The notes below the pieces were generated by a model. The model made no database searches. It was given only the letters and a program-made list of their open reading frames with translations, and was not told the origin of the DNA. A stretch of 64,000 bases of DNA from contig NZ_JANHMP010000001.1 in the NCBI RefSeq assembly GCF_024609265.1, positions 1,853,505-1,917,504 on the forward strand, read 5' to 3'. Below, piece after piece: positions 37,432 to 44,753 of this stretch (the stretch's first letter is position 1; the number at the start of each line of letters is the position of its first letter). The DNA is from Geothrix campi (lineage in GTDB: Bacteria; Acidobacteriota; Holophagae; Holophagales; Holophagaceae). The position numbers were made by a program, and so were the translations under genes.

Positions 37432-38778
37432 ATGGATTCCATCGCTCCGAGCCCCTGGCACCCCGACCGCCGCTGGGCGGATCCCCTCATCGCCTTCCTG
37501 GCCCTCATCGCCCTGACGGCCGCGGGTTTCACCCTCCGGGCCCGCCAGGAGGGCAACCACCGGCCCTCCGGGCGGACCAGCCTCCAGGGGCAGATGCTGG
37601 AGGCAGCCCTGGCGGGCCCCCGTCTGGTGAGCAGCGCCAAGGTCGCCCCGAAGGAATGGGCCCGGGCGCGAGCCCAGCTGACGGATCCCTGGGACCGGGC
37701 CCTGCTCGCAGTGCTCATGGCGGAACTGGGCGACCCGGCGGAAGCCCAGGAGCTCGTCGCAGAGGGCACTCCGGCCGGGATCGGTGGTGAACACTTCCGG
37801 AAAGCTTTCGCGGCAGCCTACGGCCAGGATCCCGTCCCGGACTCCGCCACCCGCGCGGATGTGGGCCGGCGGCTCGGAAACAGCTACACGGCCATCCTGC
37901 TGGAAGCCAGGCTCCGGGACCGCGAGGGCGGCCCGGCCTCCGGGGATGTTCTGCGCGCCCAGGCCCGCGGGGTCCTCCTGACCCGCCTGGCGGCCCTCGG
38001 CGGCCTGGGGCTGCTGGTGATGGCCTTCGCGGTCGGCGGGCTCGTCATGGGGATCTACCTCTGGGTCATCCGCCGGCAGCCGCCGGTTCGGCCCCTGCCC
38101 GCCTGGGGCCTGTCGGGCCGGGCGGCGACCCTGCTCTTTCTCGGCTGGTTCATGGCCTTCTTCGCCGCGGGCAACCTCGCATCGCTGTTCCTCATGCCCT
38201 GGCCCGCCCTCCGCTGGGCCGTGGTACCCCTGGGCACCCTCTTCCACGCTGGCATCGGGGTGCGGCTCCTCTGCTGGACGGAGGGACTGACCTTCCCTGA
38301 GCTGTGGCATCGGGTGGCGCCGGGCCCCACGCGGAAGAACCTCGCCTGGGGCCTGGCCTTCCTCGCCCTGGCCGTGTTCCTGGTGCTGGCCGTGGCCATG
38401 GCCACGAGTCTGGTGATGAAGCCCGACCAGAGCCCCCAGCGGGACCTCCAAGAGCTTCTGCGTGGGCTATCCGGCTGGGGCCCCAGCCTGGTCATGTTCG
38501 TCGTGGTGGCGGGCCTGGCCCCTCTCTTCGAGGAACTGCTGTTCCGGGGCTTCCTGTTCCCCGTGCTGGCCCGCCGGGGCCATATCACGTTCGCCCTGTT
38601 CGCATCCGCCCTGCTCTTCGGGGCCATTCATCTGCAGCCTGCGGGCCTGCCCATCCTCGGCACCCTGGGCCTGGTGCTGGCCCTCGCCGTGCGGCAGACA
38701 GGAAGCCTATGGCCCGCCGTCCTCGTCCACGCCTGCTGGAACGGCTCGCTCTTCCTGCTGATGCGCGCCTTCGCCTGA
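37432..38778 (+). CDS. CPBP-family intramembrane metalloprotease
   Basis: The 448-residue protein has a helix at about residues 20-37, a soluble stretch of about 150 residues, and then about eight helices. The C-terminal part has the three catalytic motifs: EELLFRGF (EExxxR), FGAIHL (FxxxH) and HACWN. This is the Abi/CAAX protease group, whose bacterial members act in protein maturation or self-immunity. The long N-terminal soluble domain is unusual and not recognised. It converges with the kinase gene. Confidence 0.9.
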   Translation: MDSIAPSPWHPDRRWADPLIAFLALIALTAAGFTLRARQEGNHRPSGRTSLQGQMLEAALAGPRLVSSAKVAPKEWARARAQLTDPWDRALLAVLMAELGDPAEAQELVAEGTPAGIGGEHFRKAFAAAYGQDPVPDSATRADVGRRLGNSYTAILLEARLRDREGGPASGDVLRAQARGVLLTRLAALGGLGLLVMAFAVGGLVMGIYLWVIRRQPPVRPLPAWGLSGRAATLLFLGWFMAFFAAGNLASLFLMPWPALRWAVVPLGTLFHAGIGVRLLCWTEGLTFPELWHRVAPGPTRKNLAWGLAFLALAVFLVLAVAMATSLVMKPDQSPQRDLQELLRGLSGWGPSLVMFVVVAGLAPLFEELLFRGFLFPVLARRGHITFALFASALLFGAIHLQPAGLPILGTLGLVLALAVRQTGSLWPAVLVHACWNGSLFLLMRAFA

Positions 38779-38803
38779 CCCGGATCCCAGCCCGAGGTCC
38801 GGC

Positions 38804-40018
38804 CTAGAACTGAAGGCGGGACAGCGCGGGTGCCAACCACCAGAACAGTTGGAGCACCAGGAAGGCCAGGACGACCCACTTCAGGACCTGGGCCCAGTCC
38901 GTGCCTCCCGTGCGCGGCTGGTGCCGCGTGGGCTTCCGGGTGGTCAGGTAGGTCTCCACGGGATCTTCGGCCAGGGTGATCTTCACGGGGGCGGTGCGGC
39001 GGACGCGGGTGTCATGCGCTCCGGATTCTCCCGCCGGTGCCGGTTCGGCCTGACGGAACCGGGCCGCCGACACGCTGCCGGTGCCGTCCTCGTCCTGGCC
39101 CAGGAAGGTGAAGAGCCGGGCGCGCATGCTGACAGGGCCGGGCAGCGCGTCGATCAGCTCCTCCATGAACTCGGGGAGCGTGGTGTGGCGGTCATCCGGG
39201 TCCGTCGCCAGGGCCCGCTTGAACACGGCCGCCATGCGGGGAGGCAGATCCGCCGGAAGGGCCACGGGCTCCTGGAGGATGTGGAGGATGATCTCCGTGA
39301 GGCCGCCGCCGGGATGGGGCAGCTTCCCTGTGAGCAGTTCAAAGGCCGTGGCGGCGAAGCTGTAGCGGTCCGAGGCCGGCGTGCCCTCGCCGCCCCGTAG
39401 CACCTCCGGGGGCGCGTAGGCAGGGGAACCCAGGAAGTCGCCGGAGGAGGTCAGGCGGAGGGCCAGCGTCTGGGCCAGGGCCGTCCCATCCTCGTCCATA
39501 AGGGCCAGGTCCAGGGACTGTTCGGGGCTGAGGCTCATGTGGCCCAGGGTCCGGGCGATGCCGAAGTCCATGAGCTTGGCTCGCCCCTCTTCGCTGAGCA
39601 GGATGTTGTCCGGTTTCACGTCACGGTGGACGATGGCGCGGCGGTGGGCGGCGCGCAGGGCACGCATGGCCTGGATCAGCACACGGGCGCTGGTTTCCGT
39701 GTCCAGGTCCCGGTCCTTGATATGCCGGCCGAGGCTCTTGCCTTCCACGTATTCCATGGCCAGGAAGGGCCCCAGGTCTTCTTCCACGCCCACGTCGAAG
39801 ACCGTCACCAGGTTCGGATGGTTAAGCTGGGCGCTGATCTCCGCCTCGCGCCGGAATCGCAGCATGGCCTGGTGCCGCGCAGCCCCCGTGACCCGCACCA
39901 CCTTGATGGCCACCCGGCGCTTGAGCAGCGGATCCTCGGCCAGATAGACAGTCCCCATGCCGCCCTGTCCGATGGGCCGCACGACCTGGTACCTGCCGAT
40001 GGTTCTGGGATCCGCCAT
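38804..40018 (-). CDS. Membrane-anchored Ser/Thr protein kinase
   Basis: The 404-residue kinase has all the Hanks motifs: IGQGGMGTVYLAED, VAIKVV, IVHRDVKPDNILL, LMDFGIARTLG and YAPPEVL. The stretch between DFG and APPE has an insert of about 30 residues (HMSLSPEQSLDLALMDEDG). A linker follows and then a C-terminal helix (VLKWVVLAFLVLQLFWWLAP), so the kinase domain is cytoplasmic and tail-anchored, with almost no outer sensor. It is divergent from the efp-like gene with 75 bp between. Confidence 0.93.
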   Translation of the reverse strand: MADPRTIGRYQVVRPIGQGGMGTVYLAEDPLLKRRVAIKVVRVTGAARHQAMLRFRREAEISAQLNHPNLVTVFDVGVEEDLGPFLAMEYVEGKSLGRHIKDRDLDTETSARVLIQAMRALRAAHRRAIVHRDVKPDNILLSEEGRAKLMDFGIARTLGHMSLSPEQSLDLALMDEDGTALAQTLALRLTSSGDFLGSPAYAPPEVLRGGEGTPASDRYSFAATAFELLTGKLPHPGGGLTEIILHILQEPVALPADLPPRMAAVFKRALATDPDDRHTTLPEFMEELIDALPGPVSMRARLFTFLGQDEDGTGSVSAARFRQAEPAPAGESGAHDTRVRRTAPVKITLAEDPVETYLTTRKPTRHQPRTGGTDWAQVLKWVVLAFLVLQLFWWLAPALSRLQF

Positions 40019-40093
40019 GGAACTGAAATTCTAACCACGAGATCCCCATCCCAAGCCGGGCTAGAATGGAGGATTCGACATTCTGGAGTTCCC

Positions 40094-40669
40094 ATGGCCG
40101 CCCTTCTCGAAGCCATCGAAATCAAGCGCAAGATGTTCTTCGAACTCGAAGACACGCCTTTTCACTGCCTGGATGTGGAGATTTCAACGCCCACGGCGCG
40201 CGGCGGCCAGACCCTGGTCCGCATCAAGATGCGCAATCTCCTCACCCGCGCCGTCTTCGACAAGACCTTCAAGGCCGGCGACAAGTTCAAGGAACCCGAT
40301 CTCGTCCTCAGCCCCGCCAGCTACCTCTACAGCGACGGCGACGGTTCCCACTTCATGGATCAGGAGACCTACGAGACCCACACCCTGGGCACCGGCCTCA
40401 TGGGTGATGCCCTCGACTACCTGACCGAGGGCCTCATCGTGCAGATCCAGAAGTTCAACGGCAATCCCATCGGCCTGCAGATGCCCAGCCAGGTGGAGCT
40501 GGCCGTCACCTACACGGAACCCGGCGCCCGGGGGGACACGGCCAGCGGCAACGTCACCAAGCCCGCCAAGCTGGAGACCGGCATCGAGATCAAGGTGCCC
40601 CTCTTCATCAAGGAGGGCGAGAAGGTGAAGGTCAGCACCGAGACCGGCGAGTTCGCTGGACGGGCCTGA
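40094..40669 (+). CDS. Elongation factor P family protein with EfpL (YeiP)-like loop
   Basis: EF-P proteins rescue ribosomes stalled at polyproline. The 191-residue product has the KOW-like N-terminal domain and two OB domains, ending PGEKVKVSTETGEF-like (EGEKVKVSTETGEFAGRA). The tip loop reads STPTARGGQTLVRIK, with Arg36 at the tip. This resembles the SPTARGAAT loop of YeiP/EfpL and differs from the lysine loop (PGKGQ) of canonical EF-P, so no lysyl modification is expected. The start is placed at MAALLEAIEIKRKMF by family fit. RsgA follows after 16 bp. Confidence 0.88.
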   Translation: MAALLEAIEIKRKMFFELEDTPFHCLDVEISTPTARGGQTLVRIKMRNLLTRAVFDKTFKAGDKFKEPDLVLSPASYLYSDGDGSHFMDQETYETHTLGTGLMGDALDYLTEGLIVQIQKFNGNPIGLQMPSQVELAVTYTEPGARGDTASGNVTKPAKLETGIEIKVPLFIKEGEKVKVSTETGEFAGRA

Positions 40670-40685
40670 TGCCGCGAGCTGCCGC

Positions 40686-41825
40686 ATGACCCGCAAGTAC
40701 CGCCTCGGCCAGAGCCGGGAGGCCCAGGACCTGGACCACCGCGAGGCCTACTCCCGCGAGCGGGCGGCGGACAGCAAGCGGCGGCAGCGCCATGCCGAGC
40801 GGCTGGAGACCGGCATCGAGTCCCACGACGCCGATTCGCTCCTGCGCCTGCCGGATCCCGCGCCTTGGATGCACCTGCCCGAGGCCACCCTCATCCAGCG
40901 GCATAGCCAGTGGGTGGACCTGGAACTGGCCGACCGCACCGTGATGCGGGCCACCCTGGGCGGCAAGCTCAAAGGCGTGCGCCTCGTATGCGGCGACCGG
41001 GTGCGCTATTCCGCCGTTCCCGTCGAACCGGATGATCCCAGCCTGCCCACCCCCCTGCCGGTCCGGGGCGATGGGGGCTCTCCCGAGGCCCAGGTGGTGG
41101 CCGTGATGCCGCGGAAGAGCCTGCTCAAGCGGGGCGGCATCGACGATCGCGAGCCCTGGCAGCTCATCTGCGCCAACGCCGACGAGCTCTGGATCTGCGC
41201 CGCGGTAGTGGATCCGCCCCTGCGCCCCGGCCTGCTGGAGCGGGCCCAGGTGCTCGCCCTGGATGCGGGCCTCACCTTCCGCATCCTCATCACCAAGCGC
41301 GATCGGGCCTCGAAGAAGGACACCCTGCCGGAGCTGGATCCCCTCCGCGAACAGGGCATCCCCATCCACGAAACCTCGGCCCTGAAAGGAGAGGGCCTGG
41401 ATCCCTTGCGCGGGCTCGTCCAGGGCAAGGTGGTGGTGCTGCTCGGCCACAGCGGCGTGGGCAAGAGCACCCTGCTGAATGCCCTCCAGCCCGAGATGGC
41501 CCTGAAGACTGGCGGCCTCACCAAGTTCGGCACGGGCAAGCAGACCACCACCGCGGCCCGTTGGCTGGCTCTGGCCTCCGGCGGCACCCTGGTGGACACG
41601 CCCGGCATCCGCACCCTTAGCGTCCGCGGTTTCGATCGCACCCTCCTGGCCACCGTGTTCCCCGAATTCCCCGCGAAAGTCCTGGAAGATCCCTGTGCCT
41701 TCGACGCCGAGGACGAGGCGACCCTGGATCGCCTGGATCTTGAGTACCCCGAGCGCCTGCAGAGCCTCCAGCGCCTATGGCTGGAGATGGAGAGCCGCAA
41801 CCCCAACCAGAACGTGTGGAGGTAG
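40686..41825 (+). CDS. rsgA: Ribosome biogenesis GTPase RsgA, zinc motif lost
   Basis: RsgA is a circularly permuted GTPase that checks 30S maturation. The 379 residues have an N-terminal basic extension of about 60, an OB domain, TKRD (G4), HSGVGKSTLLNAL (G1), GTGKQTTTAARW and DTPGIRTLSV (G3). The C-terminal zinc domain normally has a Cys3His set. Here the region reads FPEFPAKVLEDPCAFDAEDE and keeps a single Cys, so zinc binding is probably lost. The TAG stop is formed by the TA target and first base of the inserted element at 41825. Confidence 0.92.
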   Translation: MTRKYRLGQSREAQDLDHREAYSRERAADSKRRQRHAERLETGIESHDADSLLRLPDPAPWMHLPEATLIQRHSQWVDLELADRTVMRATLGGKLKGVRLVCGDRVRYSAVPVEPDDPSLPTPLPVRGDGGSPEAQVVAVMPRKSLLKRGGIDDREPWQLICANADELWICAAVVDPPLRPGLLERAQVLALDAGLTFRILITKRDRASKKDTLPELDPLREQGIPIHETSALKGEGLDPLRGLVQGKVVVLLGHSGVGKSTLLNALQPEMALKTGGLTKFGTGKQTTTAARWLALASGGTLVDTPGIRTLSVRGFDRTLLATVFPEFPAKVLEDPCAFDAEDEATLDRLDLEYPERLQSLQRLWLEMESRNPNQNVWR

Positions 41826-42135
41826 GAGTGTGTCCGAGCAATCGATCGGGGCTGCATTGATGGCAAAGGGGCTCCAGGCAGATATCAGTTCGTCTCGCGT
41901 ATCGCCTCTGGCGATACCGAGAAGGAAGGGGGCGCAGGGCGGTGCGGGTTCACCGTTCAAGCCCGCTGACGCCGCATGGGGGCCCTTTGCCATCGACCCT
42001 TCGGGCTGGGGCGGCAGCCGTCGGGATGCTGCGTCAGGCTCCTCGTCCTTGAAACCGCCAAGGCCTTCGTCACCTTTCTTGCCTCCCTCGGCTGGCGCCC
42101 CAGTGCAGCCCCCACCCATTGCTCGGACACACTCC
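41825..42135. mobile_element. MITE-like element with TA target duplication
   Basis: The 311-bp stretch is bounded by perfect 18-bp inverted repeats, GGAGTGTGTCCGAGCAAT on the left (41825-41842) and its complement on the right (42118-42135). TA lies on each side (41823-41824 and 42136-42137). The repeats continue imperfectly inward (GGGGCTGCATTG against GGGGCTGCACTG), and a second inner pair GATGGCAAAGGG/CCCTTTGCCATC (41859-41870, 41983-41994) can form a further stem. It has no transposase. TA duplication and terminal repeats fit a non-autonomous IS630/Tc1-type element. It separates rsgA from the acyltransferase gene. Confidence 0.85.
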
Positions 42136-42137
42136 TA

Positions 42138-43094
42138 ATGCAGGACCGCATGCAGAGCGAGTCGCGGCTCCTCGGCTTCGTCTATGGGGCCGTCTTCGGT
42201 TCGCTGTTCCCGCTCTTCTTCTTCGCCGCGAGATCCTTCGCCCGCCGGGAGCGGGGTCACGAGATCGCGGACCAGATCGCCAATGCCTTCATGGAACTCC
42301 GGCCCAAGTACCTGGAAGCCATCCTCGGCAATACGGCACGGGTGCTGAGCCTGCGCGAATCCCACCCCGAGGTGGACCGCACCGCCCGGGAGATGGTCCG
42401 CCAGCACGCCCGCGCCTGGGTGGACTTCTTCTGGTACGGCCAGCGGCCCGTGAAGGAGGCTTTGGCCCAGTTCGCGACCATCGAAGGCCTGGAGCACATG
42501 GATGCAGCCATGGCGGAGGGCCGGGGCGTCATCCTCCTCACGGCCCACGCCGGCAACTACGAGCTGGGCGGGCTGCTGCTGAAGGCCAGGAACCTGAAGG
42601 TCCACGCGGTCTACAAGCCCGACCGCTTCGAAGCGGTGGAGCGCCTGCGGGAGCGCCTGCGGGCCCAGGGGGGCGTGGTGGGCCTGCCCGTGGATGGCGT
42701 GGGCTTCTCCACCCTGCCCCTGGTGAAGCTCCTCCGCGAAGGGCAGCTGGTGGGCATGCAGGGGGACCGGGATTTCAGCCTGAACGGCGTGCCCATGCCC
42801 TTCTTCGGCCGGGAGGTCCCCTTCCCCCGAGGGCCCTGGGAACTCACGGCCATGACCGGCGCCCCCATCGTCACCAGCTTCTTCTATACGGATGAAGCCC
42901 GGCGCTTCCATGCCCACTTCGGAAAGCCCCTCCATGTCCAGGGGGGGCGCGGGGAGCGGATGGCGGCCATCGAAGCCGGAATGCGGTCCTATGTGGCCGA
43001 TCTGGAGGCCCTGATCCGCCGCCATCCCAGCCAGTGGTACTGCTTCTACCCCTTCTGGGACGACCCCGCGCGGGAGCCCGCCTCCCGAGGCTAG
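42138..43094 (+). CDS. LpxL/HtrB-type lysophospholipid acyltransferase
   Basis: The 318-residue protein fits the lipid A late acyltransferase family. It has an N-terminal hydrophobic anchor (GFVYGAVFGSLFPLFFFAA), the catalytic HAGNYE (HX4E), and GMQGDRDFSLNG followed by PMPFFGREVPFPRGPWELTAMTGAPIV. The predicted place is the inner membrane, cytoplasmic side. Two starts are possible, 42138 or 42150 (AGGA before the second). Before insertion of the element the first ATG overlapped the rsgA stop as TAATG, so this was the third gene of an efp-like/rsgA/acyltransferase operon. Its promoter now is unclear. Confidence 0.88.
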   Translation: MQDRMQSESRLLGFVYGAVFGSLFPLFFFAARSFARRERGHEIADQIANAFMELRPKYLEAILGNTARVLSLRESHPEVDRTAREMVRQHARAWVDFFWYGQRPVKEALAQFATIEGLEHMDAAMAEGRGVILLTAHAGNYELGGLLLKARNLKVHAVYKPDRFEAVERLRERLRAQGGVVGLPVDGVGFSTLPLVKLLREGQLVGMQGDRDFSLNGVPMPFFGREVPFPRGPWELTAMTGAPIVTSFFYTDEARRFHAHFGKPLHVQGGRGERMAAIEAGMRSYVADLEALIRRHPSQWYCFYPFWDDPAREPASRG

Positions 43095-43197
43095 GGAAAA
43101 ACCACCCCGGTGGGGCCTTTGTCGACGGTCATAGGCGTTTGACCTTAAGCTTCAGGGTCCCGTGGCCTGTTCCCGGTCCCTACAAGGAGTCCCACCC

Positions 43198-43947
43198 ATG
43201 CGCAGCGCCCTCCCCGTCCTGCTCATCGCCGCGGCCATCATCGGCTGCAATTCCAACAAGTCCCAGGCTCCCGTGGTGGCCGCCCCTGTCCAGGGCCAGG
43301 CCGCCGCGCCGACCGCCGCGCCTTCCACAGGGCTGTCCGTCTCCGGCAAGCTCCTGGAACGCATCGCCGCCACCCCGTACTCCTACCTGCGAATCCAGAC
43401 CGCCCAGGGCGAAATCTGGGCCGCCGTGCCCGAAACCAAGGTCGAGAAGGGCGCCGAAGTCACGGTGACCGGCGCCATGATCATGCGGGACTTCGAATCC
43501 AAGACCCTGAAGCGGACCTTCGCCGAGATCTATTTCGGCACCCTGGCCGGCAGTGGACCAGCGGCCGCCCCGGCCAGTGATCCCCATGCTTCCGCAAGTC
43601 AGCCCGCCGCCGTGGAAGTGGGCAAGGTCGAGAAGGCTTCCGGAGCGGACGCGCGCACCGTGGCCGAAGTCTGGGCCCAGAAGGGCAGCCTCAAGGGGAA
43701 GACCGTCACCGTGCGCGGCAAGGTCGTGAAGTACAACGCCGGCATCATGGGCAAGAACTGGCTGCACCTGCAGGACGGCAGCGGCGATGCGAAGGCCGGC
43801 ACCAACGACATCACCGTCACCAGCAACGACGGGGCCGCCAAGGGCGATACCGTCACAGTCACGGGCGTGGTGCGCACGGACAAGGATTTCGGTTCCGGCT
43901 ACTCCTATGCCGTCCTCGTCGAGGACGCCAAGTTGGTGAAGAAGTAG
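43198..43947 (+). CDS. Lipoprotein with two OB-fold-like domains
   Basis: The 249-residue product starts MRSALPVLLIAAAIIGC, a lipobox with Cys17. Two similar beta-rich blocks follow at about residues 40-115 (LSVSGKLLERIAATPYSYLR, VTVTGAMIMRDF) and 155-245 (KGKTVTVRGKVVKYN, DTVTVTGVVRTDKDFGSG), joined by an Ala/Pro/Ser-rich linker. These look like OB folds of the tRNA_anti/YgiW-like kind, found in periplasmic proteins near cytochromes, but the function is unknown. AAGGAG precedes the ATG. It stands alone. Confidence 0.82.
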   Translation: MRSALPVLLIAAAIIGCNSNKSQAPVVAAPVQGQAAAPTAAPSTGLSVSGKLLERIAATPYSYLRIQTAQGEIWAAVPETKVEKGAEVTVTGAMIMRDFESKTLKRTFAEIYFGTLAGSGPAAAPASDPHASASQPAAVEVGKVEKASGADARTVAEVWAQKGSLKGKTVTVRGKVVKYNAGIMGKNWLHLQDGSGDAKAGTNDITVTSNDGAAKGDTVTVTGVVRTDKDFGSGYSYAVLVEDAKLVKK

Positions 43948-43957
43948 GCCTCCAGCC

Positions 43958-44734
43958 TCAAGCTTCCGACAGCGGGCGCCCCCAGGCGCCCGCTTTTTTG
44001 GGCGGGGCCAGGTTCACCTTCAACACCTCGAAGTTGGCGCTGAGGTCGAAGTCCCTCGGCATGATGTAGCTCGGGTGCCGGGCAATCACGGGATGCGCAC
44101 CCACCTCGGCGGCCTCGTTGACCAGGGGCTGCACGGGGAAGCCCACCCGGTAGAAGGCCTTCGCGATGAGGGCCGAGCAGATGACCTCGCGGCTGCTGGA
44201 GCTGCCCAGGTACAGGGGGCGTCGCCGCCAGCGGGCCGGCAGCAGATGCACGGGGGTGAGGTAGCGCCCCAGGTCGAAGATGTTGCGCCGGTCATAGCGC
44301 AGACCCAGATGGCGCAGCATCTCGGCCACCACCTGCTCCAGTTCTCCGGTGGACAGGCCCAGGGGACGGCAGACCCGCAGGTTGTGGTCCGCGTACCAGG
44401 CCACCGGCTTGACCTGCACGCCCTCGGCCATGTCGCTCTCCAGGACCAGGTGAGGCGCCTCCGGTCCGAACTGCTCCAGCGCCGCTTCCGCATGGGGCCC
44501 GCCCCAGCGCAGCAAGGCGTCGCCGATATACATTCCGGCGTGGCTCCAGGAACTCTGGCTGAGGGTCATGATCATGCGGCTGACGCGGGATTTGCCTTCC
44601 ACCAGCACCACGTCGCCAGGCCGCAGTCCGGCCCGGAGCCGCTCCACGTCGTTGGGTACGCGCCGCTGGTAGCTGGGCAGCTCGGCCGTGAGGTAGCCCA
44701 CCAGCCCACGGGTCAGTGCGTCATGGAGGAACAT
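43958..44734 (-). CDS. YiiX/YebB-like permuted papain-fold protein
   Basis: The 258-residue protein matches the permuted papain-like (NlpC/P60-related) group. It has RPGDVVLVEGKSRVSRMI, the His motif SSWSHAGMYIGD, an acidic VLESDMAEGV, and the Cys motif SSREVICSALIAKAF. These supply the His-acid-Cys triad in permuted order. Members are putative lipid- or peptide-directed amidases; the substrate is unknown. No signal peptide is clear. It lies 19 bp downstream of nuoG. Confidence 0.83.
   Translation of the reverse strand: MFLHDALTRGLVGYLTAELPSYQRRVPNDVERLRAGLRPGDVVLVEGKSRVSRMIMTLSQSSWSHAGMYIGDALLRWGGPHAEAALEQFGPEAPHLVLESDMAEGVQVKPVAWYADHNLRVCRPLGLSTGELEQVVAEMLRHLGLRYDRRNIFDLGRYLTPVHLLPARWRRRPLYLGSSSSREVICSALIAKAFYRVGFPVQPLVNEAAEVGAHPVIARHPSYIMPRDFDLSANFEVLKVNLAPPKKAGAWGRPLSEA
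43972..43999 (+). terminator. Intrinsic terminator inside the end of the converging gene
   Basis: A 9-bp GC stem (GCGGGCGCC and its complement, 4-nt loop) followed by T6 ends the lipoprotein gene. It lies inside the last codons of the minus-strand gene at 43958, whose Lys-Lys codons supply the T-run. The terminator thus shares sequence with the coding end of its neighbour. Confidence 0.85.
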
Positions 44735-44753
44735 GGGTCCCTCCCGTTCTCCG

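Noticed and set aside
41832-42138. Open frames within the inserted element as a small protein gene
   Set aside because: They are caused by the repeat ends, lack start sites with ribosome-binding sequences, and show no transposase or other domain.
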